DNA of 64,000 nt, taken from NCBI GenBank assembly GCA_002405475.1, contig DHLX01000036.1, positions 34,856 to 98,855 on the forward strand, written 5' to 3'. The notes under the pieces are model-generated. The model made no database searches. It saw only the letters and a list, made by a program, of their open reading frames with translations, and was not told where the DNA came from. Made by a program: the position numbers and the translations under genes. This stretch comes from Burkholderiales bacterium UBA4657 (GTDB lineage Bacteria; Pseudomonadota; Gammaproteobacteria; Burkholderiales; Burkholderiaceae_E). This document shows, piece by piece, positions 7,946 through 16,356 of the stretch (position 1 is its first letter; every line of letters starts with the position of its first letter).

Positions 7946-8914
7946 ATGACTCAAACCACACCTACCAAAACACTTCCTGTTCAAGACGCTGCCCGGCTAA
8001 TTGAGTCGGTTTTGAACAACATCAACCAGATTGTAGTCGGTAAAGAGGGCCAAATACGTCTGGCGCTGACCTGCCTGATTGCGGGGGGGCACTTGCTAAT
8101 TGAAGATGTTCCTGGTGTCGGCAAAACCACGCTGGCTCATGCCCTGGCCAAGGCTTTGGGTCTGCAATTTGCCCGGGTTCAGTTCACCAGCGACCTGCTG
8201 CCAGCCGACGTACTGGGCGCGTCCATTTATGATCGTGCCGAACAACGTTTTATTTTTCATACTGGCCCAATCTTCACCCAGGTACTGCTGGCTGATGAAA
8301 TCAACCGTGCCTCACCCAAAACGCAAAGCGCACTGCTCGAAGCCATGGAAGAACGCCAGGTCAGTATTGAAGGCGAAACACGTGCCTTGCCCGAACCGTT
8401 TTTCGTCATTGCGACTCAAAACCCGGTACATCAACTGGGTACCTTTCCCTTGCCGGAATCGCAACTGGACCGCTTTTTAATGTGTATTTCACTCGGCTAC
8501 CCCAGTCGTGAAGCCGAACGCGCCCTGCTGTCAGGGGAGGATCGACGCGAACTACTCAAACGTTTACAGGCTACGGTAACTGCGACACAACTCAAAACCC
8601 TGGGACAAATCGCCAGCCACGTACATATTTCTGCCGTTCTGGTCGATTATGTTCAGCGCCTGATAGACGTATCACGAAACGGGCAATTATTTGCCGAAGG
8701 ATTAAGTCCGCGCGCAGGGCTCGCCTTGATCGCAGCGGCACGGGCCTGGGCTTTGATGGCGGCACGCGATTACGTTCTGCCCGATGATGTACAAGCTGTC
8801 GTACCTGCAGTATGCGGTCATCGGCTCAAACCCGCCAGCGCCGCCCATGCCAAACCCTTGCAAATACGTGAGGCAATGGCGCAATGGATACGTCAGGTAG
8901 CGGTGGATAAATAA
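7946..8914 (+). CDS. MoxR-family AAA+ ATPase
   Basis: A 322-residue MoxR-type ATPase with Walker A in EDVPGVGKTTL (around residues 53-62), Walker B LLADEINR, sensor 1 ATQNP and the C-terminal lid with GLSPRAGLALI. MoxR proteins act as chaperones for metal or protein-complex maturation and usually lie directly beside a DUF58 gene and a DUF3488 transglutaminase gene. Here those partners are about 8.5 kb downstream (17421 onward), separated by a hydantoinase-TRAP cassette. The start is the ATG at 7946; a TTG six codons upstream is less likely. The gene ends in a strong bidirectional terminator. Confidence 0.92.
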   Translation: MTQTTPTKTLPVQDAARLIESVLNNINQIVVGKEGQIRLALTCLIAGGHLLIEDVPGVGKTTLAHALAKALGLQFARVQFTSDLLPADVLGASIYDRAEQRFIFHTGPIFTQVLLADEINRASPKTQSALLEAMEERQVSIEGETRALPEPFFVIATQNPVHQLGTFPLPESQLDRFLMCISLGYPSREAERALLSGEDRRELLKRLQATVTATQLKTLGQIASHVHISAVLVDYVQRLIDVSRNGQLFAEGLSPRAGLALIAAARAWALMAARDYVLPDDVQAVVPAVCGHRLKPASAAHAKPLQIREAMAQWIRQVAVDK

Positions 8915-8915
8915 A

Positions 8916-8941
8916 AAAGCCCGTCTGATAGGACGGGCTTT
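8916..8941. terminator. Bidirectional intrinsic terminator
   Basis: A perfect 10-bp stem (AAAGCCCGTC / GACGGGCTTT) with a 6-base loop sits between the convergent ends of the MoxR gene and the hydantoinase gene. On the minus strand it is followed by a run of T residues, giving a classical terminator for the hydantoinase transcript; on the plus strand the T run is only the three bases of the stem, so MoxR termination may be weaker. Confidence 0.85.
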
Positions 8942-8956
8942 GACGGCTCTTGTTAG

Positions 8957-11900
8957 CTACGAACGACCAAAACCTCCAGCACCCGGAGTTTCGATCACAA
9001 ACACATCTCCCGGCTCCATTTCTGCCTGAGCACAAGCAGCCAGTACTTCTATTCGGCCATTTTTGCGTTCGACCCGATTAATGCCTGGCTGGCCATCAGC
9101 TCCGCCTTCTGCTCCTCGCGGAGCGGTAGCCCGATTGTTAGACAAAATAGAGGCCGTCATCTTTTCCAGGAAACGAATGCGACGGATGCCACCATTGCCG
9201 CCCCGCCATTTACCGGCTCCGCCTGAACCTTGGCGTATGCAATATTCCTCCAAAATCACTGGAAAACGCCATTCCAGTACTTCCGGGTCGGTCATGCGTG
9301 AATTGGTCATATGCGTCTGCACTACGTCAGTACCACTCCAGCCACGTACAATCTTGCCATCGGCATTGCGCGTTACACCAGCAGATGAGCCGCCCGAAAT
9401 GGTCTCGTAATACTGGTACTGGTCATTACCAAATGTGAAATTGTTCATAGAACCCTGGCTTTCACTCATGACCCCCAAGGCACCATATAAAGCCTGAGTC
9501 ACGCACTGACTGGTTTCGACATTGCCCGCTACTACTGCCGCCGGATAAACCGGATTAAGCATGGAACCTTCCGGTACTATGACTTTTAATGGTTTCAAGC
9601 AGCCAGCATTCAGCGGTATGTCGGAATCGACCAGAGTGCGGAAGGTATAAAGTACTGCCGCCATAGCTATCGACTTCGGCGCATTGAAGTTAATAGGCAG
9701 TTGCGGTGAGGTACCAGTGAAATCGATTTCTGCTTCGCGTTTTTCACGGTTGACGCGTAGTGCCAGTTTAATCACTGGTTGAGTGCCATGAATCGGATCT
9801 AATCTGTATTCATACTGACCATCTTTCAGGGCAGTAATAACCCGGCGCACGGCTTCTTCGGCATTATTCTGTACGTGGGTCATATAAGCTTTGACTACGT
9901 CCAGCCCAAAATGCTGACACATTTTTTTCAGCTCTTCCGCACCTTTTTGATTCGCTGCGACCTGGGCGCGCAAGTCTGCGAGGTTCTGTTCGATGTTTCG
10001 CGCCGGGTATTGACCCGAACTCAACAGTGCTCGGGTTTCCGCTTCACGATAAACCCCGGCATCGATCATCTTGAAGTTATCAATCAGGACACCCTCCTCG
10101 TCCACCGTCTTCGAGTCAGAAGGCATGGATCCTGGCGTGGTTCCTCCTATGTCGGAATGGTGTCCACGCGAACCGAGGAAGAATAAAATTTCTTTTCCAC
10201 CATCATCAAATACTGGAGTAATGACCGTGATGTCAGGCAAGTGTGTACCACCGTTATACGGCGCATTCAAGACATAGACATCCCCAGGTTTTATATGACC
10301 GGCATTTTGCTGAATCACCGTCTTGATCGACTCACCCATGGAACCCAGATGCACCGGAATATGGGGAGCATTAGCGATCAGATTGCCCTCGGCATCAAAA
10401 ATGGCGCAGGAAAAATCCAGACGCTCTTTAATAGTCACCGAGTAAGCCGTATTTTGCAGCCTTAGTCCCATTTGCTCGGCGATGCTCATGAAGAGGTTGT
10501 TAAACACTTCCAGCATCACCGGGTCAGCATCGGTACCTATGGCTTTGAGCTGTTTGCGTGCTTCCACGCGTTTGAGTACCAGATGATCTTTCTGCGTCAC
10601 TTCTGCCTGCCAGCCAGGTTCAACCACAGTGGTTTGATTTTTCTCGGCAATAATGGCCGGTCCGCACATGACGTCACCCGGACGCGTATCTTCACGTGGG
10701 TATAAAGGTGTGTCGTGCCATTCTCCTCCCGAAAACATTTTCACAAGCTCAGCGGGCCTCAAGCTGCCCTGCCGTGCCGAGCGTAAATCAATCGCTTCTT
10801 CTGTTGACTCACCTAAACCAATCGCTTCGACAGAAACTGCTTCAATCACCAGATCTCGCTGATCCATTAGGAATGAATAACGCTGGCGGTACTCAGCCTC
10901 AAAAGCTGATTTCATTTCTTCTGTCGTTCCCAAATTGACAACAATGGCTGTATCGGTACCGTCATAACGTAAATGCACACGCTTAATGGTTTCGATTGCA
11001 GTAGGCAGTACTTCTTGGGCAATCAAGTCCTGGGATGCCTCTTCGGCCAGCTGATTCAGCAATACCTGAATATTCACCAGCGATTTTGCATCAAGCTTCT
11101 CTTCGACTGAACGTTCGCGCATAGTGCTTTGATCAGCCAGCCCCATACCGAATGCTGATAAAACACCAGCATAGGGGTGAGCAAACACCGTGGTCATGCC
11201 CAATGCATCAGCTACCAGACAGGCGTGCTGTCCACCAGCACCGCCAAACGTTACAAGCGTGTACTCGGTCACATCGTAACCGCGCGCGACCGAAATATGT
11301 TTAACGGCATTGGCCATGTTCTGTACTGCAATGTCGATGAACCCCTCAGCCACTTCTTCAGGAGTACGCTTATTCCCAGTCTTAGCTTCTATTTCCTTGG
11401 CCATGGCACTAAAACGCTGAACCACTACATCCCGATCGAGCGGCATGTCGGCATGCGGTCCAAAGACATTAGGAAAGTAGCCTGGCTGAATTTTCCCCAG
11501 CATCACATTCGCATCAGTCGTTGCCAACGGCCCCCCACGACGATAACAGGCTGGGCCCGGATTGGCTCCTGCCGATTCGGGGCCGACACGATAACGACTG
11601 CCATCAAAAGTCAGGATCGAACCGCCACCAGCGGCAACTGTATGAATCGAGAGCATGGGCGCACGCATACGGACACCCGCCACCTGAGTTTCAAAGGCAC
11701 GCTCATATTCACCGGCATAGTGCGACACATCTGTTGAAGTACCGCCCATATCAAAACCAATGATCTTGTCGAATCCAGCGGAATCTGCGGTACGCGCCAT
11801 ACCGACAATTCCGCCCGCAGGACCTGACAAAATCGAGTCTTTGCCCTGGAATCGATTGGCGCTGGTCAAGCCGCCACTTGACTGCATGAATTGCAGATTG

Positions 11901-12604
11901 ACCCCAGGTAATTCACTAGCCACCTGATTGACATAACGGCGCAAAATGGGGGACAAGTAGGCATCAACCACTGTAGTATCGCCACGCGATACCAGCTTCA
12001 TCATAGGAGAAGTCTTGTGCGACACACTGATTTGGGGGAAACCAATCTCACGCGCCAAACGCTCGGCAGTTTCTTCATGTGCCGTGAAACGATAGCCATG
12101 CATCAAAACGATGGCAATGGCACGAATACCCTGATCATAGATTGACTGCAAATCGGTGCGCAATTTTTTTTCATCAAGTTTGATCAAGATATCGCCATGT
12201 GCACTGATGCGTTCATTAACCTCGATGACTTCCTGGTATAGCAATTCAGGCAACAGAATATTACGGTCGAAAATACGTGGTCGGTTCTGATAGGCAATAC
12301 GTAATGCATCGCGGTAACCACGGGTTATGAACAGCGCTGTAGGTTCGCCTTTGCGCTCCAACAGGGCGTTGGTCGCCACCGTAGTTCCCATTTTCACTGC
12401 TTGGATTTTTTTGACAGGCACACTTTCACCAGGTGCTACGCTAAGCAAATGCCTAATGCCAGCCACGGCAGCATCTCGATACTGTTCCGGATTTTCGGAT
12501 AAAAGTTTGTAAGTTGTAAGCGACCCATCAGGCAATTTAGCCACGATGTCGGTAAAAGTGCCTCCACGGTCGATCCAGAATTGCCATTGACCAGTACTAG
12601 TCAT
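8957..12604 (-). CDS. Hydantoinase A/B fusion (5-oxoprolinase-type, ATP-dependent amidohydrolase)
   Basis: A 1215-residue protein joining both halves of the HyuA/HyuB family. Residues 1-685 form the HyuA part, with ATP-binding motifs RGGTFTD (13-19) and FDMGGTSTDVS (284-294). Residues about 694-1215 form HyuB, starting DADPVMLEVFNNLF and ending in the glycine-rich PGAGGFG tail. Fused proteins of this size include 5-oxoprolinase (5-oxo-L-proline plus ATP to glutamate) and N-methylhydantoinase-like enzymes; the true substrate cannot be told from sequence. A divergent MarR-like regulator follows at its 5' side in the same direction, and a TRAP transporter operon is divergent, suggesting uptake and hydrolysis of a lactam-like carboxylate. 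An AGGAG ribosome site precedes the ATG. Confidence 0.88.
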   Translation of the reverse strand: MTSTGQWQFWIDRGGTFTDIVAKLPDGSLTTYKLLSENPEQYRDAAVAGIRHLLSVAPGESVPVKKIQAVKMGTTVATNALLERKGEPTALFITRGYRDALRIAYQNRPRIFDRNILLPELLYQEVIEVNERISAHGDILIKLDEKKLRTDLQSIYDQGIRAIAIVLMHGYRFTAHEETAERLAREIGFPQISVSHKTSPMMKLVSRGDTTVVDAYLSPILRRYVNQVASELPGVNLQFMQSSGGLTSANRFQGKDSILSGPAGGIVGMARTADSAGFDKIIGFDMGGTSTDVSHYAGEYERAFETQVAGVRMRAPMLSIHTVAAGGGSILTFDGSRYRVGPESAGANPGPACYRRGGPLATTDANVMLGKIQPGYFPNVFGPHADMPLDRDVVVQRFSAMAKEIEAKTGNKRTPEEVAEGFIDIAVQNMANAVKHISVARGYDVTEYTLVTFGGAGGQHACLVADALGMTTVFAHPYAGVLSAFGMGLADQSTMRERSVEEKLDAKSLVNIQVLLNQLAEEASQDLIAQEVLPTAIETIKRVHLRYDGTDTAIVVNLGTTEEMKSAFEAEYRQRYSFLMDQRDLVIEAVSVEAIGLGESTEEAIDLRSARQGSLRPAELVKMFSGGEWHDTPLYPREDTRPGDVMCGPAIIAEKNQTTVVEPGWQAEVTQKDHLVLKRVEARKQLKAIGTDADPVMLEVFNNLFMSIAEQMGLRLQNTAYSVTIKERLDFSCAIFDAEGNLIANAPHIPVHLGSMGESIKTVIQQNAGHIKPGDVYVLNAPYNGGTHLPDITVITPVFDDGGKEILFFLGSRGHHSDIGGTTPGSMPSDSKTVDEEGVLIDNFKMIDAGVYREAETRALLSSGQYPARNIEQNLADLRAQVAANQKGAEELKKMCQHFGLDVVKAYMTHVQNNAEEAVRRVITALKDGQYEYRLDPIHGTQPVIKLALRVNREKREAEIDFTGTSPQLPINFNAPKSIAMAAVLYTFRTLVDSDIPLNAGCLKPLKVIVPEGSMLNPVYPAAVVAGNVETSQCVTQALYGALGVMSESQGSMNNFTFGNDQYQYYETISGGSSAGVTRNADGKIVRGWSGTDVVQTHMTNSRMTDPEVLEWRFPVILEEYCIRQGSGGAGKWRGGNGGIRRIRFLEKMTASILSNNRATAPRGAEGGADGQPGINRVERKNGRIEVLAACAQAEMEPGDVFVIETPGAGGFGRS

Positions 12605-12633
12605 GAGAACAGTCTCCTAAATTTTTAGATCAA

Positions 12634-13197
12634 TTAAAGCGAAGATGCTGCGCGTGCCGCCTGATCGTACAGACCAGACATCGTTCTGAGCAGTTTCGCT
12701 ATATCGCCAATATCGGCATTTTGGGTACCAGATGCCACCAGCGGGTCAATCAGGCATTCCTCTCTGATTTCGCGATAACGCTTCACCAGTTGTTGTCCAA
12801 GTTCGCTTGGGAAATACAAAACCTCTTTACCACTCTTTTCAGTTTGCACCACACCAAGTGACACCAGTTTTTTTAATGAATAACCGACCACATGAGAATC
12901 TTCCACGTTCAAAATAAAGCAGATATCTGCCAGCTTTTTGTTACGGGCACGATGGTTAAGATGATGCAGGATCAAAACGTCCATCGTCGTCATATCGGGC
13001 AAACCGGCGGCAGCCATACAACGCACCGCCCAGCGACTGAAGGCATTCCATGCCACGATCATTCCGTACTCTAGCTCTGACATCTCGACGCTTTTGGGTG
13101 AAACCAAATGCGAGGAAGACACAATGTGAACTCTTTCAGAGTCATTACTAACCGAAACTTTCGGCAATGGCATCGCGGGTTTAGATTGCTTTTTCAT
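12634..13197 (-). CDS. MarR-like winged-helix regulator
   Basis: A 187-residue protein with a long basic N-terminal tail (about 38 residues) and then a winged-helix core: MTTMDVLILHHLNHRARNKK, KLADICFILNVEDSHVV as the recognition region, and SLGVVQTEKSGKEVLYFP as the wing. It matches the winged-helix DNA-binding group of the MarR superfamily. It lies 29 bases upstream of the hydantoinase gene in the same direction and is divergent from the TRAP operon. A palindrome sits inside the TRAP promoter, so it most likely represses both transcripts until an inducer arrives. A start at Met39 is an alternative. Confidence 0.85.
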   Translation of the reverse strand: MKKQSKPAMPLPKVSVSNDSERVHIVSSSHLVSPKSVEMSELEYGMIVAWNAFSRWAVRCMAAAGLPDMTTMDVLILHHLNHRARNKKLADICFILNVEDSHVVGYSLKKLVSLGVVQTEKSGKEVLYFPSELGQQLVKRYREIREECLIDPLVASGTQNADIGDIAKLLRTMSGLYDQAARAASSL

Positions 13198-13234
13198 GGT
13201 TTCAAAATATTTTTAACAGAATAATAAAATTATA

Positions 13235-13263
13235 TTGACAATTTATTAATAAAACAATATCTT
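13235..13263 (+). promoter_or_regulatory. TRAP operon promoter with embedded palindromic operator
   Basis: TTGACA (13235-13240), a 17-base spacer, and TATCTT (13258-13263) form a good sigma-70 promoter 110 bases before dctP. The spacer contains the perfect 12-bp palindrome TTTATTAATAAA (13242-13253). A repressor bound there would block RNA polymerase directly. The surrounding 60 bases are strongly AT-rich, and TTTTTAACAG occurs on both sides (13210-13219 and 13263-13272). The adjacent MarR-like protein is the obvious candidate ligand. Confidence 0.65.
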
Positions 13264-13373
13264 TTTTAACAGGATCACCCAGATCCTTTATCGGTCCGAC
13301 ATTGCGGCGATGTTTTTAGTGCCAATGCAGTGAAGGAATCGGATCATCCTCAATACACAAGGAGCATTGCGCC

Positions 13374-14345
13374 ATGAAGTTTGTACAAACCCTAGCAGCT
13401 ATTGCCCTGGCCTCGACTGCCTCGGCCTATGCACAAAACGTCACCTGGGACATGCCGACGGCGTACCCGGAAAGCAACCCGCATACCGTCACGATTCGTC
13501 AGTTTGCTGCCGATCTTGAAAAAGCTACCAATGGTCAGCTCAAGATTACGGTTCATTCCGGGGGGTCGTTATACCGCGCACCAGAAATCAAGCGTGCGGT
13601 ACAAAGCGGGCAGGCTCAGGCTGGTGAGGTCATCATGTCTATTCTCGAAAATGAAAACAGAATTTTCGGTCTTGACTCGATCCCCTTTGTTGCCACCAGT
13701 TTTGCTGATGCCGAACGCATGTGGCGTGCTCAGCGTCCTGCAGTTGAACGTCTGCTGTCTGCTCAAGGTATCAAGCTGCTCTATGCCGTACCCTGGCCGC
13801 CGCAAGGTATTTTTGCCAAGCGGGAAATCAAATCAGGAGCCGACTTCAAGGGTCTAAAGTGGCGCGCCTATAACGCTGCGACGAGCAAAATCGCTCAAAT
13901 GTTTGGCGCACAACCTTTGACAGTACAAGCGGCAGAATTGTCGCAAGCACTGGCTACGGGCGTAGTTGAAGCCACGATGACCTCCGCCGCTACTGGCGTT
14001 GACTCCAAATTATGGGAAAACGTTAGCCACTACATTCCTGTGAATGCCTGGCTGCCTAAAAACATGGTCATGGTCAACCAGAAAGCCTTCGATGCACTAC
14101 CCAAGGCCTCTCAGGATGCAGTGGTACGTATAGCCGCTGATGCCGAGAAGAAAGGTTGGGATCGTATGCGCGCCTACACCGACGAAGCCACTAGCATTCT
14201 GGCCAAAAACAAGATGATTGTCGCCCAGCCCAGCGCCCAACTGAAACAGGACATGGACAAAGTTGGCGATGAAATGCTGGCTGACTGGCTGAAAGCAACT
14301 GGTGAAGAGGGCAAGCGCATTATCGACACCTTTAACAGGAAATAA
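13374..14345 (+). CDS. TRAP transporter solute-binding protein, DctP type (first copy)
   Basis: A 323-residue periplasmic receptor with an N-terminal signal peptide (about residues 1-20, ending ASAYAQ). It has the DctP fold signatures: QFAADLEKATNGQLKITVH near the N terminus, GEVIMSILENENRIFGLD, and GLKWRAYNAATSK, whose Arg is the residue that normally binds the ligand carboxylate. AAGGAGCATTGCGCC precedes the ATG. It is the first gene of the TRAP operon and is followed by a strong hairpin before dctQ, so it is probably made in excess of the permease. A paralogue lies at the other end of the operon (16357-17370). Confidence 0.92.
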   Translation: MKFVQTLAAIALASTASAYAQNVTWDMPTAYPESNPHTVTIRQFAADLEKATNGQLKITVHSGGSLYRAPEIKRAVQSGQAQAGEVIMSILENENRIFGLDSIPFVATSFADAERMWRAQRPAVERLLSAQGIKLLYAVPWPPQGIFAKREIKSGADFKGLKWRAYNAATSKIAQMFGAQPLTVQAAELSQALATGVVEATMTSAATGVDSKLWENVSHYIPVNAWLPKNMVMVNQKAFDALPKASQDAVVRIAADAEKKGWDRMRAYTDEATSILAKNKMIVAQPSAQLKQDMDKVGDEMLADWLKATGEEGKRIIDTFNRK

Positions 14346-14404
14346 GGCCTTAGAACCACTTTAGCCAAGGTAAGGTTACTAGTTCCTTGCCTTGATAATT
14401 TTTC

Positions 14405-14473
14405 TCGGGAACGGCGGTTTGTAACTCCGCATGGCATCGCACTCCTTGGGGGAGTTGCCGTTCCCGATTTTTT
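14405..14473 (+). terminator. Strong intrinsic terminator or attenuator between dctP and dctQ
   Basis: An 11-bp perfect stem TCGGGAACGGC (14405-14415) / GCCGTTCCCGA (14457-14467) is followed by TTTTTT. An inner stem AACTCC (14423-14428) / GGAGTT (14451-14456) stacks inside it. About 20 bases upstream an imperfect repeat AAGGTAAGG...CCTTGCCTT forms another hairpin (14367-14393). Partial read-through would set a high receptor-to-permease ratio, as is common where a binding-protein gene precedes its permease genes. Confidence 0.75.
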
Positions 14474-14500
14474 AACTAGTGCTTTCGTGGAGACACAACA

Positions 14501-15013
14501 ATGAAACCGAAATTGGGCTGGCTGTACGATGGGCTTGGCGCTCTGGCTGCTATTTCTATCCTCCTAACTTTATTAATACAGGTCTATAACATCGTTGGTC
14601 GAATCTTCGGCTTTCAACTCACTGGTGCTGACAGTTATGTTGGCTACACTTTGGCTGCCGGTTCTTTTCTGGCGCTGGCAACAGCTTTGCGCAAGGGTGA
14701 CCATATTCGTGTGACCCTAATCCTGGGTCGTTTAGGTCCGGCGTGGCGCGTACGCATGGAAATTTTCTGCCTGGCTGTAGCGGTTTTTCTCTCCGGTTTT
14801 TTCGCCTATTACTCTATCCGCCTGTCTTATCAGTCCTACATCTTTCATGACATTTCAACCGGCCTCGACGCGACTCCGTTGTGGATCCCACAAATTGCCA
14901 TGGCGCTCGGCACTATCGCCCTGTTCTTTGCCTTTATTGAAGAGTTGGTTTATGTCGTGAAATATAAAGAGCTGGTTCCCTCTAACGTTGAAGAAATGGC
15001 ACATACGGAGTAA
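14501..15013 (+). CDS. TRAP transporter small permease, DctQ type
   Basis: A 170-residue membrane protein with four hydrophobic segments, the size and layout of DctQ. The conserved ATALRKGDHIRVTLIL stretch between helices 2 and 3 is typical of the family. DctQ pairs with DctM to form the sodium-driven secondary transporter. GGAGACACAACA precedes the ATG, and dctM follows after three bases. Confidence 0.9.
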   Translation: MKPKLGWLYDGLGALAAISILLTLLIQVYNIVGRIFGFQLTGADSYVGYTLAAGSFLALATALRKGDHIRVTLILGRLGPAWRVRMEIFCLAVAVFLSGFFAYYSIRLSYQSYIFHDISTGLDATPLWIPQIAMALGTIALFFAFIEELVYVVKYKELVPSNVEEMAHTE

Positions 15014-15016
15014 ATC

Positions 15017-16315
15017 ATGAGCATGGATTTTATTATTACCATCACGCTACTGGTCGCCATTTTTGCCATTCTTGGCGCTGGCGTCTGGATTGGTCTAGCC
15101 ATTATGGGCGTTGCTTATATTGCCATGGAACTGTTCACGGCGAAAAATGCTGGTGACGCTTTAACAATTACCGTGTGGGGTTATCTCTCGAGCTGGTCGC
15201 TGACAGCACTGCCCCTGTTTATCTGGATGGGCGAGATACTGCTCAAAACCAAATTGTCCGAAGGTTTATTCCGCGGCCTGGCACCCTGGGTTAACCGTTT
15301 GCCCGGGCGATTACTACACACCAACGTCATTGGCTGTACTATTTTTGCCGCAGTGTCTGGCTCGTCTGCTGCTACTTGTGCAACGATTGGCAAAATCTCC
15401 TTGCCACAGCTGATGCAGCGCGGCTATCCGGAAAAAATTGCTTACGGTTCTTTGGCAGGTGCCGGCACCCTGGGTCTGCTCATACCGCCCTCTATCATCA
15501 TGATTGTTTACGGTGTTTCGGCTGATGTGTCGATTGGCAAACTGTTTATTGCCGGTATTATTCCCGGACTAGTCTTGGCAGCTTTGTTCATGCTCTACGT
15601 GGCAGGCTGGTCTTTGCTCAACAAAGAAAAAATTCCACAATCCGATGCTTCGCTGACATTCAAGCAAAAGTTGAGCGAAGGCAAACACCTGATTCCCGTC
15701 GTGCTCTTGATTGCATTTGTGCTCGGGTCGATCTATACCGGCTTTGCCACCGCCACTGAAGCCGCCTCCCTGGGAGTTGTTGGATCCATCGTCCTGGGTC
15801 TAGTACAACGCAGCCTGACCTGGAAAACCTTTTGGGAATCGCTAATGAGCGCTACGCGCCTGTACTGCATGATCGCTTTGATTCTGGCTGGTTCGGCTTT
15901 CCTGACTTTATCGATGGGTTTCATCGGCCTGCCGCGTGAGCTGGCCGCCTGGATAGGCTCACTCGGACTCAGTAAAGGCGAGTTGATCATCATGCTGACG
16001 TTGTTTTACATACTGCTGGGTTGTTTCCTCGATGGCATTTCGATGGTGGTCCTGACCATTGGTTTCCTGCTGCCCACCCTGCAAGCAGCTGGGATTGACC
16101 TGCTCTGGTTTGGCATTTTTGTCGTCCTGGTCGTTGAACTGGCGCAGATTACGCCACCAGTCGGTTTCAACCTGTTTGTACTACAAGCTCTGACCAAGAA
16201 AGATATCGGCTACATCGCCATGTGTGCTCTGCCGTTCTTCTTTGTCATGGCCGTTATGGTCATGCTGGTGTATTTCATCCCTGAAATTGTGACTTATCTA
16301 CCTGCTCATATGTAA
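15017..16315 (+). CDS. TRAP transporter large permease, DctM type
   Basis: A 432-residue, highly hydrophobic protein with about 11-12 membrane segments. Signature stretches are SGSSAATCATIGKISLPQL, GTLGLLIPPSIIMIVYGV, ATEAASLGVVGSI and ITPPVGFNLFVLQ, all standard for DctM. It is the ion-coupled translocation subunit. It is translated almost directly after dctQ (stop at 15011-15013, ATG at 15017) and followed by a second receptor gene after 41 bases. Confidence 0.94.
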   Translation: MSMDFIITITLLVAIFAILGAGVWIGLAIMGVAYIAMELFTAKNAGDALTITVWGYLSSWSLTALPLFIWMGEILLKTKLSEGLFRGLAPWVNRLPGRLLHTNVIGCTIFAAVSGSSAATCATIGKISLPQLMQRGYPEKIAYGSLAGAGTLGLLIPPSIIMIVYGVSADVSIGKLFIAGIIPGLVLAALFMLYVAGWSLLNKEKIPQSDASLTFKQKLSEGKHLIPVVLLIAFVLGSIYTGFATATEAASLGVVGSIVLGLVQRSLTWKTFWESLMSATRLYCMIALILAGSAFLTLSMGFIGLPRELAAWIGSLGLSKGELIIMLTLFYILLGCFLDGISMVVLTIGFLLPTLQAAGIDLLWFGIFVVLVVELAQITPPVGFNLFVLQALTKKDIGYIAMCALPFFFVMAVMVMLVYFIPEIVTYLPAHM

Positions 16316-16356
16316 TTTGCGCTTTATCCGGCAAACCAAACCCTCGGAGGTGTGAA

